Shown piece after piece: positions 8,653 through 18,301 of a DNA stretch of 64,000 bases (positions within the stretch are counted from its first letter, which is position 1; the number at the start of each line of letters is the position of its first letter). Both the position numbers and the translations under genes were made by a program. The notes beneath the pieces were generated by a model. It was not told where the DNA came from, did no database searches, and saw only the letters and a list, made by a program, of their open reading frames with translations. The stretch comes from Rickettsia helvetica. Lineage in GTDB: Bacteria > Pseudomonadota > Alphaproteobacteria > Rickettsiales > Rickettsiaceae. The stretch is from contig NZ_OZ018776.1 in the NCBI RefSeq assembly GCF_963970025.1, positions 496,001 to 560,000 of the forward strand, given 5' to 3'.

Positions 8653-10149
8653 ATGAGTACTATGAAAAGTGATAATTATCTCTCGGAACTAAGAAAGGTA
8701 ATTTGGCCTATAGAAAGATATGAAAATAAGAAGTTTCTTCCTATGGCGTTTATGATGTTCTGTATTTTATTAAACTACTCAACGCTTCGTTCAATTAAAG
8801 ACGGGTTTGTAGTAACGGATATAGGGGCAGAAGCAATAAGTTTCTTAAAAACATATATAGTACTACCTTCTGCCGTAATCGCTATGGTAATTTATGTTAA
8901 GCTCTGCGATATTTTAAAGCAAGAAAACGTGTTTTATGTTATTACTTCATTTTTCTTAGGGTATTTTGCATTATTTGCATTTGTTCTTTACCCCTACCCT
9001 GATTTAGTTCATCCTGATCCTGAAACCATAGAATCTTTAAGTTTAGCTTACCCTAATTTCAAATGGTTTATAAGAATAGTTGGGAAATGGAGTTTTGCAT
9101 CTTTTTATACTATGGCAGAGCTTTGGGGAACAATGATGCTTAGTTTATTATTTTGGCAATTTGCTAACCAAATTACTAAAACCGATGAAGCTAAACGTTT
9201 TTACTCAATGTTTGGTTTACTTGCTAATTTAGCATTGCCTGTAACATCCGTGATTATTGGATATTTCTTGCATGAAAAAACTCAAATAGTTGCAGAACAT
9301 CTAAAATTTGTGCCTTTATTTGTTATAATGATAACAAGTAGCTTTTTGGTAATATTAACATATAGATGGATGAATAAAAACGTTCTAACTGATCCTAGAC
9401 TTTATGACCCGGCATTAGTAAAAGAAAAGAAAGCTAAAGCCAAAATGTCATTAATAGACAGTTTTAAAATGATCTTTACTTCTAAGTATGTAGGTTATAT
9501 TGCATTGTTACTTATTGCTTATGGTGTTTCAGTAAATTTAGTTGAAGGTGTTTGGAAATCCAAAGTAAAAGAATTATATCCGACGAAAGAGGCTTATACT
9601 ATATATATGGGTAAGTTCCAATTTTATCAGGGTTGGGTTGCAATTGCTTTCATGCTTATAGGTAGTAATATTTTAAGAAAAGTATCATGGCTAACTGCAG
9701 CTATGATAACTCCATTAATGATGTTAATTACCGGTGCAGCATTTTTTGCATTTATCTTTTTTGATAGTGTTATTGCTATGCATTTAACAGGCATTCTTGC
9801 TTCAGGTCCTTTAGCACTTGCTGTTATGATCGGTATGATTCAAAATGTTTTAAGTAAAGGTGTAAAATATTCTTTATTTGATGCCACTAAAAATATGGCA
9901 TATATCCCGCTTGATAAGGATTTACGAGTAAAAGGACAAGCTGCTGTTGAAGTTATCGGAGGAAGATTCGGTAAATCAAGCGGTGCTATTATTCAATCTA
10001 CATTCTTTATTTTATTTCCTGCATTTGGTTTTGTAGAGGCAACTCCTTATTTTGCTTCTATATTCTTTGTAATAGTAATATTATGGATATATGCTGTTAA
10101 AGGTTTAAATAAAGAGTATCAAGTTTTGGTAAATAAAACCGAAAAATAG
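8653..10149 (+). CDS. tlc1: ATP/ADP translocase Tlc1
   Basis: The 498-aa length equals that of R. prowazekii Tlc1, and the sequence matches it almost residue for residue at the start (SELRKVIWPIERYENKKF) and end (GLNKEYQVLVNK). It is an inner-membrane protein with about 12 hydrophobic helices. It exchanges host ATP for bacterial ADP, the classic energy-parasitism carrier of Rickettsia and Chlamydia, homologous to the plastid translocase. A strong promoter lies just upstream and an intrinsic terminator follows, so it is probably monocistronic. Confidence 0.98.
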   Translation: MSTMKSDNYLSELRKVIWPIERYENKKFLPMAFMMFCILLNYSTLRSIKDGFVVTDIGAEAISFLKTYIVLPSAVIAMVIYVKLCDILKQENVFYVITSFFLGYFALFAFVLYPYPDLVHPDPETIESLSLAYPNFKWFIRIVGKWSFASFYTMAELWGTMMLSLLFWQFANQITKTDEAKRFYSMFGLLANLALPVTSVIIGYFLHEKTQIVAEHLKFVPLFVIMITSSFLVILTYRWMNKNVLTDPRLYDPALVKEKKAKAKMSLIDSFKMIFTSKYVGYIALLLIAYGVSVNLVEGVWKSKVKELYPTKEAYTIYMGKFQFYQGWVAIAFMLIGSNILRKVSWLTAAMITPLMMLITGAAFFAFIFFDSVIAMHLTGILASGPLALAVMIGMIQNVLSKGVKYSLFDATKNMAYIPLDKDLRVKGQAAVEVIGGRFGKSSGAIIQSTFFILFPAFGFVEATPYFASIFFVIVILWIYAVKGLNKEYQVLVNKTEK

Positions 10150-10170
10150 AATTTATTAAAATTTAATATT

Positions 10171-10209
10171 ATAAAAAAAGCAAGCTTCTAAGAAACTTGC
10201 TTTTTTTAT
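10171..10209 (+). terminator. Intrinsic terminator after tlc
   Basis: 'aaaaaaagcaagcttc' pairs with 'gaaacttgcttttttt', forming a short stem followed by a T-run, 20 bp after the tlc stop and before glpT. It may be bidirectional. Confidence 0.85.
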
Positions 10210-10227
10210 AGTCGGAGAGTTTATAAT

Positions 10228-11517
10228 ATGACAAATACAAAACCCAAAATTAAAACTCCAAGATCGCCATATGTAAAAAAATATAATAGTTGGCGAATAA
10301 GGATTTTGTATTCTATTATTATAGGTTATGCGACTTTTTATTTTTGTCGTCAGAATTTTAATATAGCAACTCCTGCTATAAGAGAATATTTTGGGGTTAC
10401 TAAAACACAAATTGGTTGGATATTAACTGCTTCATCTATTATGTATGGAGTTAGTAAAGCTTGTAACGGGTTTATTAGCGATAAAGTTAATGCTCGGATA
10501 TTTATGGTTTTGGGTCTTTTATTTGTCGGGATCATTACTATTCTAATAGGTTTTTCAGATTCTTTATGGCTTATAGGAATTTTATGGATAGCCAGTAATT
10601 GGTTTCAATCTATGGGTTGGCCTCCTGCAACAAAAATGCTTACTCACTGGTTCGCTTCAAAAGAACTTGGAACTAAATGGGCTATGGGTGCAACTTCTAA
10701 TCAAATAGGTGGTGCCCTTGCTATGATAAGTTGCGGTTATTTAATCGATAAATTTGATTGGAGAGCTGCTTTTTTCGTTCCCGGTGTAGTTGCTTGTATA
10801 GTATCGCTTTTTTTATATAATAGGCTGCGTAATTCTCCAAAAGAAGTAGGTTTATCTACCGTAGAGGAATATAAAGAATATCCGCCTGAAGCTATAGGAG
10901 ATTATGAGAAGCTATTAACTCCCCAATTACTTAAAATGGTCTTTTGTAATAAGCTAATATGGTATGTTTGTTTAGCAAACATGTTTGTTTATATAATACG
11001 TTCCGGAGTAATTTATTGGGCTCCAACATTTTTAAAAGATTTACGTAATATAAGTCTTGCAAATGCAGGCTTACAAATCGGTTTATATGAAATGATAGGT
11101 ATCCCAGGGGCATTAATAGCAGGTGTTTTATCTGATAAACTATTTCAAGGTCGTCGAGGTCCTGTTGCATCCATATGTATGGTATTGCTTAGCTTATTAT
11201 TAGTCTTATTTTGGAAAATTCCTATTCAAAGTGAATTATTAAGTATAGTAATTCTTTCTTTAATAGGCTTTTTTGTATCCGGTCCTCAACTACTTGTAGG
11301 TATAGCAGCTGCTGATTTCAGTACCCGTCAAGCTGTCGGTACGGCTAATGGATTATCAGGGTTATTTGGTTATTTAGGAGCGGCTATTGCGGGAGTCGGC
11401 GTAGGATGGATTAGCGATAATTACGGTTGGAATGGGGTATTTATATTTTTCAGTATTTCTGCTCTTTTAGGGGGAGGATTATTCGCTTTAACATGGAATC
11501 GTTCAGCTAAAAAATAA
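10228..11517 (+). CDS. glpT: Glycerol-3-phosphate transporter
   Basis: This 429-aa major facilitator protein of the organophosphate:phosphate antiporter group has 12 predicted helices. Typical GlpT/UhpT features are FYFCRQNFNIATP after helix 1 and NWFQSMGWPPATKMLTHWF around residues 126-144. It imports host glycerol-3-phosphate, feeding phospholipid synthesis through pgsA (3485). Rickettsia lack normal glycolysis, so this import is metabolically important. It sits between the tlc terminator and ndk, 27 bp upstream of ndk. Confidence 0.95.
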   Translation: MTNTKPKIKTPRSPYVKKYNSWRIRILYSIIIGYATFYFCRQNFNIATPAIREYFGVTKTQIGWILTASSIMYGVSKACNGFISDKVNARIFMVLGLLFVGIITILIGFSDSLWLIGILWIASNWFQSMGWPPATKMLTHWFASKELGTKWAMGATSNQIGGALAMISCGYLIDKFDWRAAFFVPGVVACIVSLFLYNRLRNSPKEVGLSTVEEYKEYPPEAIGDYEKLLTPQLLKMVFCNKLIWYVCLANMFVYIIRSGVIYWAPTFLKDLRNISLANAGLQIGLYEMIGIPGALIAGVLSDKLFQGRRGPVASICMVLLSLLLVLFWKIPIQSELLSIVILSLIGFFVSGPQLLVGIAAADFSTRQAVGTANGLSGLFGYLGAAIAGVGVGWISDNYGWNGVFIFFSISALLGGGLFALTWNRSAKK

Positions 11518-11544
11518 ATTTAATAATTATATAAAGGTTACAAA

Positions 11545-11967
11545 ATGACAATACAATATACTTTTTCAATGATTAAGCCTGATGCTATCAAGAGGAATAA
11601 AATAGGACAAGTTAATACTTATTTGGAAAATGCAGGCTTAAAGATAGTAGCTCAGAAAATGAAATTTTTAACTAAATATGAAGCTGAATGTTTTTATGAT
11701 GAGCATAGAGCAAGACCGTTTTTTAATAGCTTAGTTGAATATATTACTTCAGGAGCAGTAGTACTTCAAGTTCTTAAGGGAGAAGATGCTATAACTTTAA
11801 ACCGCACCGTTATGGGTGCAACTAATCCTGCTGAAGCTGAAGCAGGAACTATTAGAAAAGATTTAGGCGAATCAATTGAGGCTAATAGTATTCATGGTTC
11901 AGATAGTGAAAATAGTGCAAAAAGAGAAATCGAATTTTTCTTTAACAAATCTGAAATTATAGAATAA
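11545..11967 (+). CDS. ndk: Nucleoside diphosphate kinase
   Basis: The 140-aa length is the standard NDK size. The catalytic phospho-histidine H117 lies in the signature NSIHGSDS, and the N-terminal MIKPDAIKRN motif is present. It transfers gamma-phosphates between nucleoside triphosphates and diphosphates, supplying all (d)NTPs from the ATP imported by Tlc. mnmG begins three bases after its stop, so it probably leads the ndk-mnmG-rsmG-parA-parB run. Confidence 0.98.
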   Translation: MTIQYTFSMIKPDAIKRNKIGQVNTYLENAGLKIVAQKMKFLTKYEAECFYDEHRARPFFNSLVEYITSGAVVLQVLKGEDAITLNRTVMGATNPAEAEAGTIRKDLGESIEANSIHGSDSENSAKREIEFFFNKSEIIE

Positions 11968-11970
11968 TTA

Positions 11971-13839
11971 ATGCTAAAATATGACGTAATAGTTATAGGC
12001 GGTGGACATGCAGGCGTGGAAGCAGCGGCAGCTTCTGCACGTCTTGGAATTTCTACTCTCTTAATTACGTTAAAACCGGAAAATTTAGGAGAGATGTCTT
12101 GCAATCCAGCAATCGGTGGAATTGCAAAAGGTACATTAGTTAAAGAAATTGATGCACTTGATGGGTTAATGGGTTATGTTATAGACCAAGCCGGTATACA
12201 TTATAAAATGCTGAATGAGACTAGAGGACCAGCAGTTTGGGGACCTCGGGCACAAGCTGATAGAAAGCTTTATAAAAAAGCGATGTATCAAATATTAACA
12301 AATTACCCTAATCTAGATATATTATATGGAAAAGTGGAAGACATCGAAATTAAATCTTCTAAAGTTGAAGCGGTTATTTTAAATAACGGTAGTAAAATTC
12401 CTTGTCAAAAAATTATATTAACTACGGGTACTTTTCTATCAGGTCTTATTCATATCGGCTCGACAAAAATTCCTGCCGGTAGAGTAGATGAAGAACCTTC
12501 TTATGGATTATCAAACACATTAAAAAGAGTAGGATTTAAGATTGCCCGTTTAAAAACAGGTACACCACCAAGAATTGACGGGCGTACTATTAATTATAGT
12601 AAAACAGCTTTACAGTCCGGCGATAAAACTCCTCGTCCTTTTTCTGAATTAACCAATATTGTTAATGTTCCTCAGATAAATTGTTTTATAACCAAAACAA
12701 CCTCGGAAACTCATGATATTATACGTGAGAATCTTGATAAATCTGCAATGTATTCAGGGCAAATAGAAGGGATAGGACCACGATATTGTCCTTCTATTGA
12801 AGATAAAATAGTCAGATTTAGTATAAAATCAGAACATCGTATATTTTTAGAACCTGAAGGATTAGATGATTATACGATTTATCCAAACGGTATTTCCACT
12901 TCTTTACCTGAAGATATACAACATAAATTAATCAAAACAATCCCTGGTTTAGAAAAAGCAACTATTTTACGTCCTGGTTATGCTATAGAATATGACTATG
13001 TTGATCCACGTGAAATAAGTGTTACATTAGAGACAAAAAAAATAATGGGACTATATTTTGCTGGGCAAATTAACGGTACTACAGGATATGAGGAGGCTGC
13101 AGGGCAAGGCATAATAGCCGGTATAAATGCTGCTTTAGCAGTAAAAAATCAAGTGCCGTTTATATTAACAAGAGCAGATAGTTATATTGGGGTAATGATA
13201 GATGATTTAACAACATATAGTACTATAGAACCTTATCGTATGTTTACTTCTCGCTCGGAATATAGATTATCTATAAGAGCTGATAATGCTGATTTGCGTT
13301 TAACAAGATTAGGTATAAATATTGGAGTTGTATCAGAAGAGCGTAAAAAAATATTCACAAAAAAATGTGAAGATATAGAAAAAACAAAATCATTATTAAA
13401 TACCTTGTCTTTAACTACTAGTAAACTTGCTAAAATGGGTATAAAGGTTGCACAGGATGGTACATATAAAACAGTATTAGACTTATTTAAAATACCTAAT
13501 TTTAATGTTGAACAAGCTATTAAAATTTTTCCTATGCTTAAAGAAACGCAAAATAATAATATTTTGCAATTACTCTATATTGAAGCAAAATATGCTTCAT
13601 ATTTAACTAGACAACACGCAGATATTAATTTATTTCAAAGTGAAGAGGCACAGTTAATACCTAAAAATATTGACTATTTTAAAATACCAAGTATATCATT
13701 AGAGATACAGGAAAAACTTTCTTCTCATAAACCTGCTACTATTGGCGTAGCACGTCGAATTCCAGGGATTACACCTGCAGCAATTACGGCTATTATAATT
13801 TATTTAAAAACTAAATATAGTGATGGAAGTTCCACATGA
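11971..13839 (+). CDS. mnmG: tRNA uridine-5-carboxymethylaminomethyl modification enzyme MnmG (GidA)
   Basis: This 622-aa FAD protein has an N-terminal dinucleotide-binding motif (VIVIGGGHAGVEAAAAS, about residues 6-22) and the GidA signatures LKTGTPPRIDGRTINY and FAGQINGTTGYEEAAGQG. With MnmE it installs the cmnm5 group at U34 of several tRNAs. Its last 17 bases overlap rsmG, counted from the rsmG ATG at 13823, the normal gidA-gidB-parA-parB order of many bacteria near the origin. A CACGTG-centred site lies inside the gene at 13002-13017 and another degenerate one lies in the overlap with rsmG (see the parS finding). Confidence 0.98.
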   Translation: MLKYDVIVIGGGHAGVEAAAASARLGISTLLITLKPENLGEMSCNPAIGGIAKGTLVKEIDALDGLMGYVIDQAGIHYKMLNETRGPAVWGPRAQADRKLYKKAMYQILTNYPNLDILYGKVEDIEIKSSKVEAVILNNGSKIPCQKIILTTGTFLSGLIHIGSTKIPAGRVDEEPSYGLSNTLKRVGFKIARLKTGTPPRIDGRTINYSKTALQSGDKTPRPFSELTNIVNVPQINCFITKTTSETHDIIRENLDKSAMYSGQIEGIGPRYCPSIEDKIVRFSIKSEHRIFLEPEGLDDYTIYPNGISTSLPEDIQHKLIKTIPGLEKATILRPGYAIEYDYVDPREISVTLETKKIMGLYFAGQINGTTGYEEAAGQGIIAGINAALAVKNQVPFILTRADSYIGVMIDDLTTYSTIEPYRMFTSRSEYRLSIRADNADLRLTRLGINIGVVSEERKKIFTKKCEDIEKTKSLLNTLSLTTSKLAKMGIKVAQDGTYKTVLDLFKIPNFNVEQAIKIFPMLKETQNNNILQLLYIEAKYASYLTRQHADINLFQSEEAQLIPKNIDYFKIPSISLEIQEKLSSHKPATIGVARRIPGITPAAITAIIIYLKTKYSDGSST

Positions 13840-14398
13840 AATAATTGAAAAGTTAGAAATTTTTCAAAAGTTAGTTAAAAAATGGAATAAATCAATAAAT
13901 CTTGTATCGGATAATAGTATACATAATTTTTGGCAACGTCATATAGTAGACTCATTACAATTAATACAATATATTAGTAATAAAGAAATACACTTGGTTG
14001 ATATAGGAAGCGGTTCTGGTTTTCCTGGTATAGTATTATCTATAGCAGGGGTAGCGAAAGTAAGTTTAATAGAAGCTGATTTACGTAAATGTATATTTTT
14101 AGAAAAAGCATCAAAGATATCAAATAATAACATACAAATAATTAATCAAAGAATAGAAAAAGTAGAAATAGATTGCAGTATATTAACTTGTAGAGCTTTC
14201 TCTAACTTAAATACAATATTTAATTGTATAAAAAATATTTCAGTACGAGAAAAATTTTTGTTATTAAAAGGAAAAAATTATTTAACTGAAATAGTAGAAG
14301 CTAAAGAGAGGTGGTTATTTGATTATTTAATACATCAAAGTATTACTTGTGAAGAAGGGAAAATTCTAGAAGTTAGTAATTTAACAAAAATTATATGA
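13823..14398 (+). CDS. rsmG: 16S rRNA (guanine527-N7)-methyltransferase RsmG (GidB)
   Basis: The ATG at 13823 follows a GTG at 13820 by one codon; I choose the ATG, giving 191 aa. The SAM-binding motif HLVDIGSGSGFPGIV is at about residues 55-69, the hallmark of RsmG, and SINLVSDNSIHNFWQRHIVD precedes it. It methylates G527 of 16S rRNA. It overlaps the end of mnmG and shares an ATGA overlap with parA, so translation is coupled across the cluster. Confidence 0.96.
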   Translation: MEVPHEIIEKLEIFQKLVKKWNKSINLVSDNSIHNFWQRHIVDSLQLIQYISNKEIHLVDIGSGSGFPGIVLSIAGVAKVSLIEADLRKCIFLEKASKISNNNIQIINQRIEKVEIDCSILTCRAFSNLNTIFNCIKNISVREKFLLLKGKNYLTEIVEAKERWLFDYLIHQSITCEEGKILEVSNLTKII

Positions 14399-15162
14399 AA
14401 GTAATTGCTATTGTTAATCAAAAAGGAGGGGTAGCTAAAACTACAACTACTGTAAATTTAGCTACAGCTTTTGCTGCTGTAAATAAAAAAATTTTAGTTA
14501 TAGATCTTGATCCTCAAGGGAATAGTAGTACCGGTTTTGGAATTAGTCAGCAACAACGCAAAAATACTATATACCAAGTATTAACAAATTTAATAGAATT
14601 GAAAGATACAATAATTTCTACAGATATACCAAATTTAGAAATAATTACTTCAAACACTAATCTATCTGCGGCTGAATTAGATTTAACAAAATTAAAGGAC
14701 CGAGAATATATTTTAATGAAGCTATTGGAAGAAATAAAAATATTATATGATTATATAATTATTGATTGCCCTCCTTCATTAAATTTATTAACGGTAAACG
14801 CTTTAGTTGCAAGCGATGAAGTGCTGATTCCAATGCAATGTGATTTTTATTCGTTAGAAGGATTAAGTCACTTGCTAAAAACAATTGAAATTGTAGAGAA
14901 AAAATTAAATCCTAAGATAAAGATTGCAGGTATATTATTTACAATGTATGATAAGCGTAATCGTTTAACTGAGCAAGTAGAAGAGGATGTTAGAAAATGC
15001 TTAGGAGAATTAGTATTTAAAACCGTTATTCCAAGAAATATTAAACTATCTGAAGCTCCTTCATATGGAAAACCGGCTATTATATATGATTATAAATGTT
15101 CGGGAGCAGTTGCATATATAGAACTTACAAAAGAAATCTTAGAAAGATATGGCGAAAAATAA
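14395..15162 (+). CDS. parA: Chromosome partitioning ATPase ParA (Soj)
   Basis: This 255-aa protein has the deviant Walker A motif KGGVAKTTTT at residues 10-19, a Walker A' LVIDLDPQGNSS and a Walker B IIDCPPSLN. ParA ATPases form a dynamic gradient on the nucleoid that moves ParB-parS complexes apart. It overlaps rsmG by 4 bp and parB by 14 bp, a tightly coupled cluster. Confidence 0.98.
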   Translation: MKVIAIVNQKGGVAKTTTTVNLATAFAAVNKKILVIDLDPQGNSSTGFGISQQQRKNTIYQVLTNLIELKDTIISTDIPNLEIITSNTNLSAAELDLTKLKDREYILMKLLEEIKILYDYIIIDCPPSLNLLTVNALVASDEVLIPMQCDFYSLEGLSHLLKTIEIVEKKLNPKIKIAGILFTMYDKRNRLTEQVEEDVRKCLGELVFKTVIPRNIKLSEAPSYGKPAIIYDYKCSGAVAYIELTKEILERYGEK

Positions 15163-16009
15163 AGGACTAGGAAGAGGATTATCTTCATTACTTGGAGAAG
15201 AAGTTATTTCTATAGAATCAGAAATAATACAAATAATAAATATTGATAAAATAAGACCAAATGAGAATCAGCCTAGAAAAAACTTTGAATATGATAAAAT
15301 AAAAGAATTAGCAGATTCTATATTGAATAATGGTTTATTACAGCCTATTATTGTTGATAATAATTTCCAAATTATAGCAGGAGAGCGACGCTGGCGTGCA
15401 TGTAAATTAGCAAAAGTTTTAGAGATACCAGTAATTATAAAAAATTTAGATGCTAGAGAGAGTATGGAAATAGCGTTAATTGAGAACATACAAAGAACTG
15501 ATTTAACAGTTATGGAAGAAGCTCGTGGCTTTAAATATTTAGTAGAAAATTTTAATTATACGGCAGAAAAATTAGCTGAGAGGCTTGGTAAAAGTCGTAG
15601 TCATATAGCTAATTTGTTAAGGCTTAATAATTTGCCGCAGTCTATTCAAGATAAAGTAAATGAAAATATACTAAGTATGGGTCAAGCTCGATGTTTAATA
15701 AATCATGAACATGCAGAAGTAATAGCCGATCATATTATAAATAATGATTTAAATGTACGTCAAACAGAAGAACTAGTAAGACAATGGTATAAAAATGAGT
15801 ATACAAAATCTCCTAACAATAATAACAAAGTAGGAAAGCGTTGTTTAAAGGACAACGCTACTGATAATGATCTAGCATTATTAGTGAAAGCTTTATCAGA
15901 AAAATTTGGTATAAAAATAACAATAGAAAATTATCCATTAGGCGGAAAATTAATATTTCATTATAAAGATTTAGAAGAATTAGACTTGATATTATTAAAA
16001 TTAAATTAA
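15149..16009 (+). CDS. parB: Chromosome partitioning protein ParB (Spo0J)
   Basis: This 286-aa protein starts with the short ParA-stimulating segment GLGRGLSSLLGEE (residues 6-18). The CTP-binding core includes AGERRWRA at about 77-84, an ENIQRTDLTVMEEA stretch follows, and the DNA-binding helix-turn-helix is LAERLGKSRSHIANLLRL. It binds parS sites and spreads along DNA as a CTP-dependent clamp. The start lies inside parA. Confidence 0.98.
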   Translation: MAKNKGLGRGLSSLLGEEVISIESEIIQIINIDKIRPNENQPRKNFEYDKIKELADSILNNGLLQPIIVDNNFQIIAGERRWRACKLAKVLEIPVIIKNLDARESMEIALIENIQRTDLTVMEEARGFKYLVENFNYTAEKLAERLGKSRSHIANLLRLNNLPQSIQDKVNENILSMGQARCLINHEHAEVIADHIINNDLNVRQTEELVRQWYKNEYTKSPNNNNKVGKRCLKDNATDNDLALLVKALSEKFGIKITIENYPLGGKLIFHYKDLEELDLILLKLN

Positions 16010-16279
16010 AATACATATGAAAAAATTATCAATAAGCTTGAACGAAATAAATTGTAAGTATAAAAGTACATACAAATCTCAAGCTATTAAAATTAAAGTA
16101 TATATACAGCATTTTATTTCTTAAGATTGTGCAAATTAAATATCTAAATGAGAAAAACAATAATAGAAATTACAATATCTGATTTTGAATTATATGATCA
16201 TAGAGCAATATAATTCATACAATGCAGTAGTAAATATATTTATCGGTGTAAAATAATAATATAAGGAAATAAGTAATTT
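16010..16279. other. Intergenic region between parB and ettA
   Basis: A 270-bp AT-rich gap with no supportable gene, palindromic element or clear terminator. Only tiny open frames occur, such as one from 16148. Confidence 0.5.
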
Positions 16280-17947
16280 ATGTCATATCAATATGTTTAT
16301 GAAATGGTTGGTTTAAGCAAAATTATAAATGGTAAACGAATTTTAAAAGAAACAAATTTATCATTTTTACCAAAAGCTAAAATCGGTATAATAGGCCCAA
16401 ATGGAGCAGGTAAATCGACTTTATTAAAAATAATGGCAGGTATTGATAAAGAGTTTGAAGGTAAAGCAACAGCTAAAATTGGTATAAAAGTAGGATATTT
16501 ACCTCAAGAACCGTATCTTGATGCTAGTAAAAATGTTTTTAATAATATCATAGAAGGCCTTCATGAAAAGAAAAAACTTGTTGATGAATTTAATTATATA
16601 AGTAATAAATTTGCTGCTGAAATCACTGATGAAGAAATGCAAAAGCTTTTTGATAAACAAGCAGAATTACAAGAAAAAATAGACAATTGTGATGGATGGA
16701 ATCTAGAACGTGAAATAGAAATCGCAATGCTTGCTTTACGTTGCCCGCCAAAAGAAGCAGATATTACAAAAATTTCCGGTGGAGAAAAAAGAAGAGTGGC
16801 TTTATGTAAATTGCTTTTAGAGAAACCTGATATGTTGTTACTTGATGAACCTACAAATCATTTGGATGCAGAATCAGTTTCTTGGCTTGAAGATTATTTA
16901 AAGCATTATGAAGGTACTGTAATAGTAATTACCCATGATCGTTATTTTTTAGATAATGTTACAGAATGGATATTAGAAATAGATCGTGGAAATTGTATAC
17001 CGTGGGAATCAAATTATAGTTCTTGGCTTGAGCAGAAGCAAAAAAAATTAGCTTTAGAAAGTAAAGAAGACGATGATAGAAAAAAACAATTGAATCGTGA
17101 ACTGGAATGGATTCGTCAAACTCCAAAAGCTAGACAATCAAAAAATAAAGCACGTATTACAGCATATCAAGAGTTATTAAATAAACAACAAGAACAAAAA
17201 ACCGATCCTACTCAAATAATTATACCTAACGGACCTCGTTTAGGTGATCTTGTTATTGAAGCAAAACATATAGCTAAAAAATTTAATAATAAAATATTAT
17301 TATCAGATTTTAGTTTTAAAGTTCCACGTGGAGCTATTGTAGGAATTATTGGACCGAATGGAGCAGGTAAGTCTACTTTATTTAATATTATTACAGGTAA
17401 AATAACGCCGGATAGTGGTTCTATTAAAATTGGTCAAACGGTAAAATTAGGTTATGTTGATCAATCACGGGATCATTTAGATGATAATAAGACTATATGG
17501 GAAGAAATTTCAGAAGGTCTAGATGAATTACAACTTGGTAATAGAATAATTAAAAGTAGAGCTTATTGTGCAGCTTTTAATTTTAGAGGCAGTGGTCAAC
17601 AAAAAAAAGTTGGACAACTTTCAGGTGGAGAACGTAATAGAGTGCATTTGGCAAAATTACTAAAAGAAGGAGCAAATGTTATATTATTAGATGAGCCGTC
17701 TAATGATTTAGATATTGATACGTTAAGAGCACTTGAAGATGCTATTTTAGATTTTGCAGGTTGTGTATTAGTGATTAGTCATGATAGGTGGTTTTTAGAT
17801 AGAATAGCCACTCACATTATATCATATGATAAAGAAAATAATGCTACATGGTTTGAAGGAAATTATCAAGATTATCATGAATATATGCTGAATACTAACG
17901 GGGAAAGTATTTTTAATCCAAAATATAAACATAAGAAATTAATATAA
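16280..17947 (+). CDS. ettA: Energy-dependent translational throttle protein EttA (ABC-F ATPase)
   Basis: The 555-aa length is typical for EttA. Two ATP-binding cassettes lie in one chain: Walker A GPNGAGKST at about residues 37-45 and again at about 358-366, and signature motifs SGGEKRR and SGGERNR. A Lys/Arg-rich linker (RQTPKARQSKNKARI) joins the domains. No transmembrane helices are present. EttA binds the ribosomal E site and senses the ATP/ADP ratio, which is notable in an organism importing ATP. A CACGTG-centred sequence at 17320-17335 lies in the second cassette (see the parS finding). Confidence 0.95.
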   Translation: MSYQYVYEMVGLSKIINGKRILKETNLSFLPKAKIGIIGPNGAGKSTLLKIMAGIDKEFEGKATAKIGIKVGYLPQEPYLDASKNVFNNIIEGLHEKKKLVDEFNYISNKFAAEITDEEMQKLFDKQAELQEKIDNCDGWNLEREIEIAMLALRCPPKEADITKISGGEKRRVALCKLLLEKPDMLLLDEPTNHLDAESVSWLEDYLKHYEGTVIVITHDRYFLDNVTEWILEIDRGNCIPWESNYSSWLEQKQKKLALESKEDDDRKKQLNRELEWIRQTPKARQSKNKARITAYQELLNKQQEQKTDPTQIIIPNGPRLGDLVIEAKHIAKKFNNKILLSDFSFKVPRGAIVGIIGPNGAGKSTLFNIITGKITPDSGSIKIGQTVKLGYVDQSRDHLDDNKTIWEEISEGLDELQLGNRIIKSRAYCAAFNFRGSGQQKKVGQLSGGERNRVHLAKLLKEGANVILLDEPSNDLDIDTLRALEDAILDFAGCVLVISHDRWFLDRIATHIISYDKENNATWFEGNYQDYHEYMLNTNGESIFNPKYKHKKLI

Positions 17948-17949
17948 AT

Positions 17950-18267
17950 ATGTCTTTAATGCAAATATTATTAATTTTATTTGTAGGAATCTTGATAACA
18001 AAACCGCATGATATTTTTATAATTATTAAAGAATTTAAAAAAATAAAAGCGTATTTAATTAATATTAAGTCATCTATTATAAAAAATATAGATGAACCGT
18101 TAGAAACAGAGCAGGTAAATTTTTATTTAAAAAAAATTATTAACCTAGAAGGTTATTATCATGGTAATTATGATTTAACGACAATAAAAGAAAAATATTA
18201 TACGCTAATAATTAACAATGACTTAATAGAAAATGAATCAGCACCTGATATAACAGAGAAATACTAA
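17950..18267 (+). CDS. Small membrane-anchored protein with a TatB-like N terminus
   Basis: This 105-aa protein begins two bases after ettA. It has one N-terminal hydrophobic segment (SLMQILLILFVGILITKPHD, residues 2-21) followed by a Lys-rich amphipathic stretch (IIIKEFKKIKAYLINIKSSI). This topology, with a polar turn where TatA/TatB carry GP, resembles TatB, but the rest of the protein does not. It may be a divergent Tat component or an unrelated rickettsial protein. Its position directly before kdsA suggests co-transcription with ettA. Confidence 0.55.
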   Translation: MSLMQILLILFVGILITKPHDIFIIIKEFKKIKAYLINIKSSIIKNIDEPLETEQVNFYLKKIINLEGYYHGNYDLTTIKEKYYTLIINNDLIENESAPDITEKY

Positions 18268-18301
18268 TCCATGCCTCACTCAATAATTAAATCTAAGAAT
18301 T

